Assembly: GCA_021845595.1 (NCBI GenBank) | Contig: JAJZVV010000005.1 | Span: forward strand, 124,001 to 188,000 | Direction of reading: 5' to 3' | DNA: 64,000 nt | Source of the DNA: Pseudomonadota bacterium | GTDB lineage: Bacteria; Pseudomonadota; Alphaproteobacteria; Acetobacterales; Acetobacteraceae | The notes under the pieces: generated by a model | Told to the model about the DNA's origin: nothing | Database searches by the model: none | Seen by the model: only the letters and a program-made list of their open reading frames with translations | Made by a program: the position numbers and the translations under genes | In this document: in pieces, positions 18,524-26,845 of the stretch | Layout of the letters: every line of letters starts with the position of its first letter | Position numbering within the stretch: position 1 is the first letter of the stretch

Positions 18524-19915
18524 TCAGCGCGCGCCTTCCTGGAACAGGATGACGCGGACGGTGGCCAGAAGGATGGAGAGGTCGAGCATAAGACTGCGGT
18601 GCTTGATGTAGTAGAGGTCGTAGCCGAGCTTCATCCGCGCGTCCTCGACCGAAGCGGCGTAGGGGAAATTAACCTGCGCCCACCCGGTGATGCCGGGCTT
18701 GACCACGCTGCGGTTTCGGTAGCCAGGGAGCGCTGCCTCGAGTTGGCGAACGAAATGCGGCCGCTCAGGCCGCGGCCCGACGAAGCTCATCGTGCCCTGG
18801 AGGACGTTGAATATCTGCGGCACTTCGTCGATGCGCAGGCGGCGGATGAAGCGGCCGACACGGGTGACGCGCGGGTCGTCGTTCGCTGCCCAGGTGGGTC
18901 CGCTGCGGGCCTCGGCGTCGACCCGCATCGAGCGGAATTTCAGCAGCATGAACGGGCGTCCGTTCAGCCCGACGCGTTCCTGGCGGTAGAACACCGGCCC
19001 GGGGTCATCCAGCTTGATCGCCAGTGCGGTCAGCAGCAGTAGCGGCGTGGTAAGGGCGAGCACCGCCAAGCTGATGGCGATGTCGAACGCCCGCCGCAGA
19101 CATGCTTCGATCGGGCGGTCGGGTGGGCGCACAGGCGCGTCGAGTCCGCCAGACGGAGGCGCGGTCACGCCGGGTCGGAGCGCGTCCACGTCGATCCGGC
19201 CGAGATGTTGTTCCTCGAAGTCGGTGTCTGACAGAACACGCACGCCGGCCGCGCGCCAGCGCCGCAGTTCCATGTCCGGCAGCGCGCCATCGACCGGGCC
19301 GGCGACGACGACGCCCCAAATGCGCCGGCGGCTGCCGCTGATCCGGGCATCCAGAGCCACCGCCGCATCCGCCGGCGGAACGATGGCCGCCAGACGAAAG
19401 AACCCGTGCGCTTCGCCCGCGAGTGCCGCCCGCACGCGCGCCGCGCGCGCTCCGCCGCCGATCAGCAGAATCGGCCGGTCGAGCATGCCGCGATGGCACG
19501 CGGCGCTGAATGCGGCGCGCGTGGCGAGCAGGCACGCCAGCCACGCCATCAGAACCCGCGCGAGGCCGAGCCGGTCGCTGCCCATCAGATGCGCCATGTC
19601 GAAGCCGAAGGCCAGGCTGGCAGCCAGTATGGCGGGGAAGGCCGCGATGCCGGCCGCCACTGTGTTGACCAGGAGGCGGCGGGCCCGCAGGCAGATTTCG
19701 GGGCGATAGAGGCCGATCGCCAGCGACGTCAGGCCAATGGTGAGCGCGAGCACCGCGGCGGGGTTCGCTGTAGCGGGATGGAGCCCGGCGCCCTCCATTA
19801 CCCTGGCGCCGCTCGGCAGCAGAAGCACGTAGATGCCGATGAAGGAGAGCAAAGAATCCGCCAGCCAGAGCGCCAGCATCTCGACCGGAAACAGACTGCC
19901 GAAAAGCCTGGTCAT
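18524..19915 (-). CDS. XrtA-system undecaprenyl-phosphate sugar phosphotransferase (TIGR03013-like)
   Basis: The probable initiating enzyme of exopolysaccharide synthesis: it transfers a hexose-1-phosphate to undecaprenyl phosphate at the inner membrane. ATG 19915 has GAGGAG just upstream, giving 463 residues. The N-terminal half has several membrane helices (LWLADSLLSFIGIYVLLLP; AAVLALTIGLTSLAIGLY) and a CoA-binding-like central domain (LIGGGARAARVRAAL). The C-terminal bacterial sugar transferase domain has KLDDPGPVFYRQERVGLNG, LLKFRSMRVDAE, RLRIDEVPQIFNVLQG, SFVGPRPERPHFV and VKPGITGWAQVN. It matches the PEP-CTERM/XrtA type rather than generic WbaP. It is the first gene of the minus-strand arm and divergent from the export genes. 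Confidence 0.9.
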   Translation of the reverse strand: MTRLFGSLFPVEMLALWLADSLLSFIGIYVLLLPSGARVMEGAGLHPATANPAAVLALTIGLTSLAIGLYRPEICLRARRLLVNTVAAGIAAFPAILAASLAFGFDMAHLMGSDRLGLARVLMAWLACLLATRAAFSAACHRGMLDRPILLIGGGARAARVRAALAGEAHGFFRLAAIVPPADAAVALDARISGSRRRIWGVVVAGPVDGALPDMELRRWRAAGVRVLSDTDFEEQHLGRIDVDALRPGVTAPPSGGLDAPVRPPDRPIEACLRRAFDIAISLAVLALTTPLLLLTALAIKLDDPGPVFYRQERVGLNGRPFMLLKFRSMRVDAEARSGPTWAANDDPRVTRVGRFIRRLRIDEVPQIFNVLQGTMSFVGPRPERPHFVRQLEAALPGYRNRSVVKPGITGWAQVNFPYAASVEDARMKLGYDLYYIKHRSLMLDLSILLATVRVILFQEGAR

Positions 19916-20648
19916 GCTCTCCTCGCTTCGCCCCGGCTGCCCGCCGCAGCTTCTTATCAAGTCCGGCCCGCCGCCCCTGGGCGCCGACCGATCTGGCGGC
20001 CGCCGCTGTAGGCATCTCCGCCTGACGTGCGCCGCCTTTCCGTCGCGCCGCGGAGCGCAGGGGGCGCAAACCGACCCTCGAACACGTGGACACGGACACG
20101 TCACCGCCAAAGCGCACCAGCGCCTCAACGGCGTACACTACTCAGTGAACGAAAAGCGTCCGCAAATATTTATGACGATCTCAAAGCCATCCCATCACTT
20201 GCCACAGACCCACAAAACCCGCACGTGGATTGCCGGATTTCTGAACCGTGACCAGACGGCCACCCGACTACGCTACCGCCCCAAAATGACGCATTCCAAA
20301 AACCGGGAGCCAGGGATGTGCCTAAAAAAACATCTTTCGTTGACAGTTCCCTAGCATCGGAGCGATCCCGCCGTCAAGCCGAAACGGGCGGGATCTCGCA
20401 CTCGTGTCCATTGCGGACGGTCTCGGGACGGCAGCCTGAACGGCGCGCGGGGCGCGCGCATCGGTCTTTACTCCCTGTCAATAAAAGGCTATTTAGACTG
20501 GGTTTGTGGACGAACCGATCCTGTCCACCGCGTGGACTGAGGGTTCGGCCCCCCCCGCGTCCGGAGCGTGCCGGTTGAGCTGCACAGGGCGGTGGCTTGA
20601 AGTTGGTGTGTCGCCGGGTCCCGTCGGCTCGGGCGTAGGCAAGTCTGC
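19916..20648. other. AT-richer non-coding interval between the two arms of the XrtA locus
   Basis: About 730 bases without a convincing gene, between the sugar transferase (minus) and the tRNA/export genes (plus). The middle (roughly 20150-20500) is distinctly richer in A and T than anything nearby, with A runs near 20322-20330. It must contain the promoters of both divergent arms. A TTGACA hexamer at 20340-20345 has no good -10 partner; a better sigma-70-like pair is listed separately at 20467-20495. Short open frames here (for example 20318-20578) have no recognisable features. Confidence 0.5.
20467..20495 (+). promoter_or_regulatory. Candidate sigma-70-type promoter upstream of tRNA-Val and the export genes
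   Basis: TTTACT (20467-20472) and TATTTA (20490-20495) are separated by exactly 17 bases in an AT-rich patch. The pair lies ~150 bases before the tRNA and ~350 before the export lipoprotein gene. Both hexamers deviate from consensus, so this is tentative. Confidence 0.35.
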
Positions 20649-20722
20649 AGGCGTGTAGCTCATCGGCAGAGCGCTGCCATTACATGGCAGAGGAGGGGGT
20701 TCAATTCCTTCCGCGCCTACCA
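20649..20722 (+). tRNA. tRNA-Val (anticodon UAC)
   Basis: A full cloverleaf can be folded by eye. The acceptor stem is AGGCGTG (20649-20655) with CGCGCCT (20712-20718), discriminator A and encoded CCA (20720-20722). The D arm is GCTC/GAGC. The anticodon stem is CTGCC/GGCAG with loop ATTACAT, giving anticodon TAC at 20682-20684 region (positions 34-36). The T arm is GGGGG/CCTTC with loop TTCAATT, matching TTCRANY. Oddities are two G-U pairs in the T stem, a 4-base variable loop, and an anticodon loop whose flanking bases could extend the stem by two pairs. The usual valine identity A35-C36 is present. Confidence 0.8.
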
Positions 20723-20848
20723 AAACGCGGTCCAGGTTGGACCTTCGATCGCGTCGCCCCTGTGGGGTATGCTACCAATGGGCACCGGCGGCGGATGCTG
20801 CCGAGGGGCCAATTCGGGCCAGGGCTTTATCGACCGGACACGAAAACC

Positions 20849-21511
20849 ATGTCCAAGCGAGCGGGGCGGAGAGAGATCGTGAATGTGATACGGGGCGCCG
20901 TTGGGGCGGGGCTGTTCTGGGTGTTGGCACCGCTGCTCGCAGGGTGCGCGGGCGGTGCGCCGCCGACCTCGACCGTCACCGCGGAGAGCGCGAAGGCGAG
21001 CGCGCAATACCAGATCGGCCCGGGCGATTCGCTGGATATCTTTGTCTATCACGCTCCGGATCTGACCGTGAACGGCCTGCCGGTACGGCCGGATGGCCGC
21101 ATCTCAATGCCGCTGATCCCGGACATCGTTGCCGCCGGCAAGACGCCGACCCAGCTCAGCAAGGAGCTCGAGGGCAAGCTCGCGCAGTATGTGCGCGATC
21201 CCGTCGTGACGGTGATGGTGCGCTCGTTCGTCGGACCGTTCGATCGGCAGATCCGCGTCATCGGCGAAGCCACCGATCCGGCCGCGATCCCCTACCGCGA
21301 TCACATGACCGTGCTCGACGTGATGATCGCGACCAAGGGGCTGACCAAGTTTGCTGCCGGCAACCGCGCCGTGATCATCCGCCGCCTGCCCGATGGCAAG
21401 GAGGAGACCATCCACGTGCATCTCGACTCGCTCGTGAAGAGCGGCGACATCTCGCAGAATGTCGAAATGCAGCCGGGTGACACGCTGATCATTCCGCAGA
21501 CCTGGTTCTGA
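20849..21511 (+). CDS. XrtA-system exopolysaccharide export lipoprotein (Wza/EpsE-like)
   Basis: An outer-membrane-associated polysaccharide export protein (Poly_export/SLBB family, PEP-CTERM type). A lipoprotein signal ends in the lipobox LLAGC, so the mature protein starts at Cys. The Poly_export domain follows: YQIGPGDSLDIFVYHAPDLTVNGLPVRPDG in outline, then ISMPLIPDIVAAGKTPTQLSKELEGKL. An SLBB domain comes next (IRVIGEATDP ... VLDVMIATKGLTKFAAGNRAV), and the end is MQPGDTLIIPQTWF. ATG 20849 is used; the GTG at 20879 has a better ribosome site (GGAGAGAG) and would also keep the lipobox. It heads the plus-strand XrtA operon 127 bases after the tRNA. Confidence 0.9.
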   Translation: MSKRAGRREIVNVIRGAVGAGLFWVLAPLLAGCAGGAPPTSTVTAESAKASAQYQIGPGDSLDIFVYHAPDLTVNGLPVRPDGRISMPLIPDIVAAGKTPTQLSKELEGKLAQYVRDPVVTVMVRSFVGPFDRQIRVIGEATDPAAIPYRDHMTVLDVMIATKGLTKFAAGNRAVIIRRLPDGKEETIHVHLDSLVKSGDISQNVEMQPGDTLIIPQTWF

Positions 21512-21520
21512 GGGCGCGCC

Positions 21521-23092
21521 GTGGACCAGATCCGCGTTCTGCTCCACCGCTACCTGGTCGCCGGCTGGCGCTATCGCTGGGTCGCCCTGGCGCTGGCCTG
21601 GGTCGTCTCGCTGGGCGGCTGGTTCGCGGTCTACCTGATCCCGAACCAGTTCGAAGCCAAGGCCCGGATGTTCGTCGACGCCGATGCGGTGCTGACACCC
21701 TTGCTGCGCGGCCTCGCCATCGACAGCGGCACGCTCAACGAAGTGGAGATGCTGCAGCGCACTCTGCTCAGCGCGCCGAACATCGACAAATTGATTTCGC
21801 GCACGAGCCTCGAGCTGCAGATATCCAGCCCGATCGAACGCGAGCGTCTGGTGCAGGCGCTGCAGACCCAGATCGCGATCAACCCGCAGACCCACAACCT
21901 GTTCACCATCAGCTACCGCAACCCGCAACCGAAGCTGGCCCTCGAGGTGGTGCAGACGCTCATCACCATTTTCATCGAGAAGGCGACGGGTTCCAACCGC
22001 ACGTCGATGGACAATGCCGAGCAGTTTCTCGGCCAGCAGATCAGCGCCTATGAAGACAAGTTGCGCGCGGCGGAAAAGCGGCGCGCCGACTTCCGCACGA
22101 AATTCATGGACCTGTTGCCGAACGACCTCAACGGCGGACTGACGCGTCTGGAGATGGCGCGCAGCCAGATCGAGCAGCTCGGCGGCGTGCTGCAGGATGC
22201 CCAGGCGAAGCGGGACATGCTGGCCAAGGAGCTGGCCGCGACGCCGCCCACCGTCTCGGCGGCCGAGGCGGCCAATCTCGGCGGTGCTGGCGGCGGAGGG
22301 AATCCGGAACTGGTTCAGGCGCGGCGTCATCTCGAGGAGCTTCGTCTGCGCTTCACGGACCAATATCCGGATGTGATCGCGCAGAAGAAATTCATCGAGA
22401 TGCTGGAGAAGGCTCCGCCGCCGGCCCATGCAGCGCCGCGCGCCGCCGCGCCCAAGCCCGAGGACGGGGCGCCGGCGGCGCCGGCGAAGGCGCGGGGCGG
22501 CGTGCCCAATCCGGTCTATGAGCACCTCAAAGTACTGCTCGTCGATGCGGAGGCAGCGCTGGCGTCGACCAAGCGGCAACTCGCGGAGACCGACCGCGAC
22601 CGCAGCCGGCTCGAGGCGGTGTTGCAGAAGGAGCCGCTGGTTCAGGCGGAATTCCAGAATCTCGACCGCGACTACACGGTGCTGCAGCAGAACTACCAGC
22701 AGCTGCTCGAGCGGCGCGAGCAGATGCGGCTGTCGGCGGCGGCTGATCGGGAAGCCGACAAGATCAAACTCCAGATCGTCGATCCGCCCGAGATGCCGCG
22801 CGTGCCGGTGGCGCCCAAACGCGGCCTGCTGTTTTCCGGCGTGCTTCTGGTCGGCCTCGGGGCCGGGGCCGGCCTGGCGCTGCTGCTCGCTCAGCTCGAC
22901 CGTTCCTTCCCCACGGTCGAAGATCTGCGCGATCTCGGTCTGCCCGTGGTCGGCGGCATTTCGCTGCTCGGGCCGGTGCAGCGCACGCGCAATTTCGCTG
23001 GCAGCGCCGTCTTCGCGCTCGGTTTGGTGCTGCTAGGGGCGCTCTATGGCGGCCTGATGTCGGGATTGCTGCACATTCCGCGAGTGATTTGA
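21521..23092 (+). CDS. XrtA-system polysaccharide chain-length determinant (Wzz family)
   Basis: A 523-residue inner-membrane co-polymerase (TIGR03007-like) that sets exopolysaccharide chain length and links synthesis to export. One helix near the N-terminus (WVALALAWVVSLGGWFAVYL) and a helix pair at the C-terminus (GLLFSGVLLVGLGAGAGLALL; VFALGLVLLGALYGGL) flank a long periplasmic region with coiled-coil stretches (LRAAEKRRADFRTKF, LAETDRDRSRLEAVLQ). The Wzz proline-rich motif appears as DPPEMPRVPVAPKRG before the last helices. The start is GTG 21521, 9 bases behind the export gene. It carries no kinase domain, which is encoded by the next gene. Confidence 0.9.
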   Translation: MDQIRVLLHRYLVAGWRYRWVALALAWVVSLGGWFAVYLIPNQFEAKARMFVDADAVLTPLLRGLAIDSGTLNEVEMLQRTLLSAPNIDKLISRTSLELQISSPIERERLVQALQTQIAINPQTHNLFTISYRNPQPKLALEVVQTLITIFIEKATGSNRTSMDNAEQFLGQQISAYEDKLRAAEKRRADFRTKFMDLLPNDLNGGLTRLEMARSQIEQLGGVLQDAQAKRDMLAKELAATPPTVSAAEAANLGGAGGGGNPELVQARRHLEELRLRFTDQYPDVIAQKKFIEMLEKAPPPAHAAPRAAAPKPEDGAPAAPAKARGGVPNPVYEHLKVLLVDAEAALASTKRQLAETDRDRSRLEAVLQKEPLVQAEFQNLDRDYTVLQQNYQQLLERREQMRLSAAADREADKIKLQIVDPPEMPRVPVAPKRGLLFSGVLLVGLGAGAGLALLLAQLDRSFPTVEDLRDLGLPVVGGISLLGPVQRTRNFAGSAVFALGLVLLGALYGGLMSGLLHIPRVI

Positions 23093-23094
23093 GC

Positions 23095-24057
23095 ATGGAC
23101 ATGAAGTCGGGCGAGACCAGGCCGGGTCACTTGGCGGAGCGGCTGGCTGAGCGCCTGCGCGCGCGCGGCGGGTTGGCCGGCTCGGAGTTGCTGTTCCAGC
23201 CGGCGCCGGCCGAGATCGCGGGCGGCTTGACCGAATCCGCGCCGTCGGCGAAGGTCGACGGGCTGATTCCCCCTCCGGCCGCGGCATTCCGCCCGACGGA
23301 GGAGCCTTCGGGTCGCCCGGCTCCGGACCCGCGGACGGTCGGCATGGACGTGCTGGAGAAGGCGGGCATGCTGTCACTCGCGAAGGGCCGGACCCGCGTT
23401 TCCGAGGAGTTCCGCATCGCGCAGGGGCAGATTCTGCGCCTTTTGGCGGCGCCGCAAGGGGCGAGGCGGGGGCTGGCCAATCTGCTCATGGTCACCAGCG
23501 CCAAGCCCGGCGAGGGCAAGAGTTTTGCCTCGCTCAACCTGGCGATGAGCATCGCGCGCTGGGGCGGGCGCGGGGTGGTGCTGGCGGATTGCGACAGCAA
23601 GGTGCATTCGCTGAGCGAACGGCTCGGGCTGCTGGAGCGGCCGGGGGTGCTCGATATCGCGTCCGGTGCGCCGCAGCCCGTCGCGGACATGGTCGTTCCG
23701 ACGGATATTCCCGGCCTTGCCGTGCTGCCGATCGGTACCCGCGACGATCATCGGGACCAGATCGCCGCCGGGCGGCCGATCAGCCTGGTGGTCGAGCGCA
23801 TCGCCCGGGCCTTTCCCGACCGGGTCGTGGTGCTCGACGCGCCGCCCTGCCTGGCGAGCAGCGATCCCAGCATGCTGGCGCCCTTGGTCGGCCAGACGGT
23901 GTTGATCGTCGAGGCGGAGAAGACGCAGCGCAGCGAGGTTGAATCGGCACTCGAGTTCCTGCAGTCCTGCGAGAATGTCACTCTGCTTCTCAACAAGGTG
24001 CAGTTGACGGCGAGCCACACATTCGGCGCGTACGGGGCCTATGGGGTCTATCCCTGA
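23095..24057 (+). CDS. XrtA-associated tyrosine autokinase (BY-kinase)
   Basis: A 320-residue cytoplasmic bacterial tyrosine kinase (TIGR03018 type) that should phosphorylate itself and control the chain-length protein encoded just upstream. Walker A is SAKPGEGKS, Walker A' is VVLADCDSKVHSL and Walker B is RVVVLDAPPCL. The C-terminus ends in a short tyrosine cluster (GAYGAYGVYP), the likely autophosphorylation tail. The N-terminal ~90 residues are low in structure (Pro/Ala rich). The ATG at 23095 lies 2 bases after the preceding stop, and the 3' end overlaps the next gene by 17 bases. Confidence 0.9.
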   Translation: MDMKSGETRPGHLAERLAERLRARGGLAGSELLFQPAPAEIAGGLTESAPSAKVDGLIPPPAAAFRPTEEPSGRPAPDPRTVGMDVLEKAGMLSLAKGRTRVSEEFRIAQGQILRLLAAPQGARRGLANLLMVTSAKPGEGKSFASLNLAMSIARWGGRGVVLADCDSKVHSLSERLGLLERPGVLDIASGAPQPVADMVVPTDIPGLAVLPIGTRDDHRDQIAAGRPISLVVERIARAFPDRVVVLDAPPCLASSDPSMLAPLVGQTVLIVEAEKTQRSEVESALEFLQSCENVTLLLNKVQLTASHTFGAYGAYGVYP

Positions 24058-25831
24058 GCAGCCGCGCCTTCGGGCGCGGCGCGTCGTCGGGTCTCGACAC
24101 CCACAGGTGCGAGCGGGGCTGCTCGCCGCCGCCGGTCTGATGCTGTTAGCGGCCCCGGCGGCGTTCGCTCAAACCGCCGACGGCGGGGACAGCGGCGGCG
24201 GGTCGCTGTCGGACACCATCGCCGCTCCCTCGCCGCAATCGGTCCCGGCGCCATTTCTCAGTAGTGCTCCGGGCAGCCTGTTGGGCGGCAACCCGACCCT
24301 GCCCGGCACGGCGGTCGGCGTCCGGGTCGGCCCGCTCGGGCAGCAGATCGACCAGTTGACCGCCGGCCCGCTGATCGCTGCCGGGGGCTGGACCTTCACG
24401 CCCTCGATCGGCGCGCAGGAAATGTGGTTCTCGAACAGCGGCACGCCGGCGCAAAGTCCGGCGGCCTATGTCATGACCAATATCGCGCCGGCCCTGACCA
24501 TCACCGCGAACACGCCGACCGTCCAGGCGAACGTCTCCTACAACCCGGATTTCATGTTTTTCTCCGGCGGGCTGGGCAACGACATCGCCGAGAACCTCAA
24601 CGCCAGCGCAACGGTGACGCTGGTTCCCGAGACCTTGTTTGTCGATCTGCGCGGCTACGCCACCCAGCTCACCGCCACGGGCGGCTATGCGCCGGGCACG
24701 GTGAATACGACCAACCCGGCGAACATGACGCAGATCACGAGCTTCATCATCACGCCGTTCCTGCGCCATCAGTTCGGCACGTTCGGCACCGGCGAAATCG
24801 GCTACTCGCTCGGGCGGACCGCCTTCGCCACCCCGGGCGGGGGGGCGGCCACCGCGACCCCGGGCCTGAACTCGTTCTACAACTCCACCGCGCTCAGCCA
24901 GCAGGAATATGTGGCGTTCAAGAACGGCGATGATTTCGGCCAGATCATCGCCTCGACCCTGATCCTCGCCGAGCAGGACACGGCGAGCGGGGCGGCGCCT
25001 TCGGGGCACAACAATCTGGCGCTGCAGACCCTGGGGTATCAGCTCACCCCGCGGCTCTCGCTCCTCGGCCAGATCGGCTACGAGGACATCGCCTATAGCG
25101 GTCTGCCGCCGGTGCGGATCGAGGATGCGGTCTGGAGCGTCGGGTTCCAGTATACGCCGACGCCGGGCAGCCAGATCACCGCCGGCTATGGCCATCGGGA
25201 CGGCGTCGACGCGCCGTTCCTGACCGCTGCCTATGCGCTGACCGCGCGCAGCACGCTGTATGCGACCTACTCGGAATCGATCAGCACCGGCGCCACCGCC
25301 ATCCAGAGCGGCGCGGCGGGGTCGACGGTCGACCCGGTGGGCAATTCGCTCGACCCGACGACGAACGCGCCGCTGCTCGTCGCCAATGGGTTCTACGCCC
25401 TGATGCCGGGCATCTTCCGCACGCAGAGCCTGTCGGTCACGGAGACGACGACGTTCGATTGGGCGACCGTGTCGCTGTCGCTGCAGCAGATGCTGATGAA
25501 GGAGATCTCGCAGTATGTCGGCGTTCCCGGCTTCTCGCAGAATGGCAGCTACGCGACGCTCAGTCTGACACGGCCGGTGAGCGTGGACATCACCACCAGC
25601 GCGTCGGTGTCGTATGGCGTTCTCTATACCGGGGTCATGCAGGGCCAGGGCACGCCGCTGGTCCCCAACGGCAATGCCGATGTCTTTTCGGCGACGTTGG
25701 GCGTCACCGACCAGCTCACGCGCACCATTTCCGGGTCCTTGATGTATCAGCTCAGCAATTTTTCACAACGTTCAGCCAATACGAGGCTACTCCAGAATAT
25801 GGTCATGCTCAGCGTGAACAAGACCTTCTGA
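24041..25831 (+). CDS. PEP-CTERM/XrtA-system outer membrane beta-barrel protein
   Basis: A 596-residue outer membrane protein of the TIGR03016 type found in exosortase A loci. A signal peptide (VRAGLLAAAGLMLLAAPAAFA) is followed by ~560 residues of alternating short beta-strands rich in Thr, Gly and aromatic residues, such as VSYNPDFMFFSGGLG and VGFQYTPTPGSQITAGYGHRDG. It ends with an aromatic C-terminal residue (VNKTF), the usual barrel assembly signal. The ATG at 24041 overlaps the kinase gene by 17 bases; a GTG at 24107 directly before the signal peptide is an alternative. It may form or assist the exopolysaccharide exit pore, by inference from location. Confidence 0.85.
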   Translation: MGSIPEQPRLRARRVVGSRHPQVRAGLLAAAGLMLLAAPAAFAQTADGGDSGGGSLSDTIAAPSPQSVPAPFLSSAPGSLLGGNPTLPGTAVGVRVGPLGQQIDQLTAGPLIAAGGWTFTPSIGAQEMWFSNSGTPAQSPAAYVMTNIAPALTITANTPTVQANVSYNPDFMFFSGGLGNDIAENLNASATVTLVPETLFVDLRGYATQLTATGGYAPGTVNTTNPANMTQITSFIITPFLRHQFGTFGTGEIGYSLGRTAFATPGGGAATATPGLNSFYNSTALSQQEYVAFKNGDDFGQIIASTLILAEQDTASGAAPSGHNNLALQTLGYQLTPRLSLLGQIGYEDIAYSGLPPVRIEDAVWSVGFQYTPTPGSQITAGYGHRDGVDAPFLTAAYALTARSTLYATYSESISTGATAIQSGAAGSTVDPVGNSLDPTTNAPLLVANGFYALMPGIFRTQSLSVTETTTFDWATVSLSLQQMLMKEISQYVGVPGFSQNGSYATLSLTRPVSVDITTSASVSYGVLYTGVMQGQGTPLVPNGNADVFSATLGVTDQLTRTISGSLMYQLSNFSQRSANTRLLQNMVMLSVNKTF

Positions 25832-25834
25832 CGG

Positions 25835-26845
25835 ATGCGCCCCATGTTCGCGGAATATTACGGCTTCAACGCGATGCCGTTCCAGCTCACGCCGGACAGC
25901 CGGTTTTTCTATTCCAGCAGCGTCCACGCCCGCGCCATCGCGCACCTGATCTACGGCCTGTCGCAGCAGGAGGGCTTCATCATCGTCACCGGCGAGGTCG
26001 GCGCCGGCAAGACGACGCTGGTCGAGCGGCTGTGGTCGCAGCTGGATCGTTCCACCTACACCATCGCGCGGATCGTCACCTCGCAGGTCTCCGGTGATGA
26101 TTTGCTGCGTCTGACCGCGGCGGCGTTCGGCGCCGGCGAGGGCGGCGACAAGGCGACGCTGCTGCGCGGCATCGAGGCCATCCTGCGCGACCATCGCGCC
26201 GCCGGGCGCCGGGCGCTGCTGGTGGTGGACGAGGTGCAGAGCCTTTCGGTCGCCGGGCTGGAGGAGCTGCGCATGCTCTCCAACATCACCGATGACGGAC
26301 ATGCCCTGCTGCAGACCATTCTGCTCGGGCAGCCGCAGTTCCGCCGCATGCTGGCCAGTCCGGAGCTGGAGCAGCTCCGCCAGCGGGTGCTCGCCTCGTT
26401 TCATCTCGGGCCGTTGAACGAGGACGAGACCCACGCCTACATCGAGTTCCGGCTGCGCGCGGCGGGGTGGGCGGGCAATCCCTCCTTCGAGCCCGAGGTG
26501 TTCCCGCTCGTCTTTCGCCACACCGGCGGCATTCCCCGTCGCATCAACCGGCTCTGCTCGCGCCTGCTGCTCTATGGCGCGCTCGAGGAGCGCGCCGAGA
26601 TCAGTGCCGCGATGGTCGAGACGACCGCCCGGGAGCTGCTGGAGGATCTCGGCAGCGGCCATCCAGGGCCGGCGATGCCGGGCTCCGCGTCGCTGCCGGG
26701 GTCGGCCCAGGCCGCAGGCGCGCTCGAGCTGGCGCATCTCGCCCATCGGATGGACGCGCTGGAGCACGCGCTGGCACGGCGCGAGCGCGTGTTCCAGCGC
26801 TTCATCGACCTGCTCGGCACCCTCTCGGACGTGCGCCGGCCATGA
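25835..26845 (+). CDS. XrtA-associated AAA ATPase (ExeA/GspA-like)
   Basis: A 336-residue ATPase of the TIGR03015 group. The typical start MFAEYYGFNAMPFQLTPD is followed by Walker A GEVGAGKTT (about residues 53-61), Walker B RALLVVDEVQSL, sensor region LRMLSNITDDGHALLQTILLGQPQ and the arginine-finger-like FRHTGGIPRRINRLCSRLL. The C-terminal ~60 residues hold a likely coiled coil (ALELAHLAHRMDALEHAL). Related ATPases in type II secretion help place envelope channels, so a role in assembling the exopolysaccharide exporter is plausible but inferred. ATG 25835 is 3 bases after the preceding stop; ATG 25844 gives the usual family start. Confidence 0.9.
   Translation: MRPMFAEYYGFNAMPFQLTPDSRFFYSSSVHARAIAHLIYGLSQQEGFIIVTGEVGAGKTTLVERLWSQLDRSTYTIARIVTSQVSGDDLLRLTAAAFGAGEGGDKATLLRGIEAILRDHRAAGRRALLVVDEVQSLSVAGLEELRMLSNITDDGHALLQTILLGQPQFRRMLASPELEQLRQRVLASFHLGPLNEDETHAYIEFRLRAAGWAGNPSFEPEVFPLVFRHTGGIPRRINRLCSRLLLYGALEERAEISAAMVETTARELLEDLGSGHPGPAMPGSASLPGSAQAAGALELAHLAHRMDALEHALARRERVFQRFIDLLGTLSDVRRP

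Noticed and set aside
20340-20345. TTGACA hexamer as a -35 element.
   Set aside because: At a 16-18 base spacing the downstream sequence (near CGATCC) does not resemble a -10 element.
20318-20578. Small plus-strand frame in the AT-rich interval.
   Set aside because: No ribosome site, no recognisable domain, and its second half is low-complexity Arg/Pro sequence.
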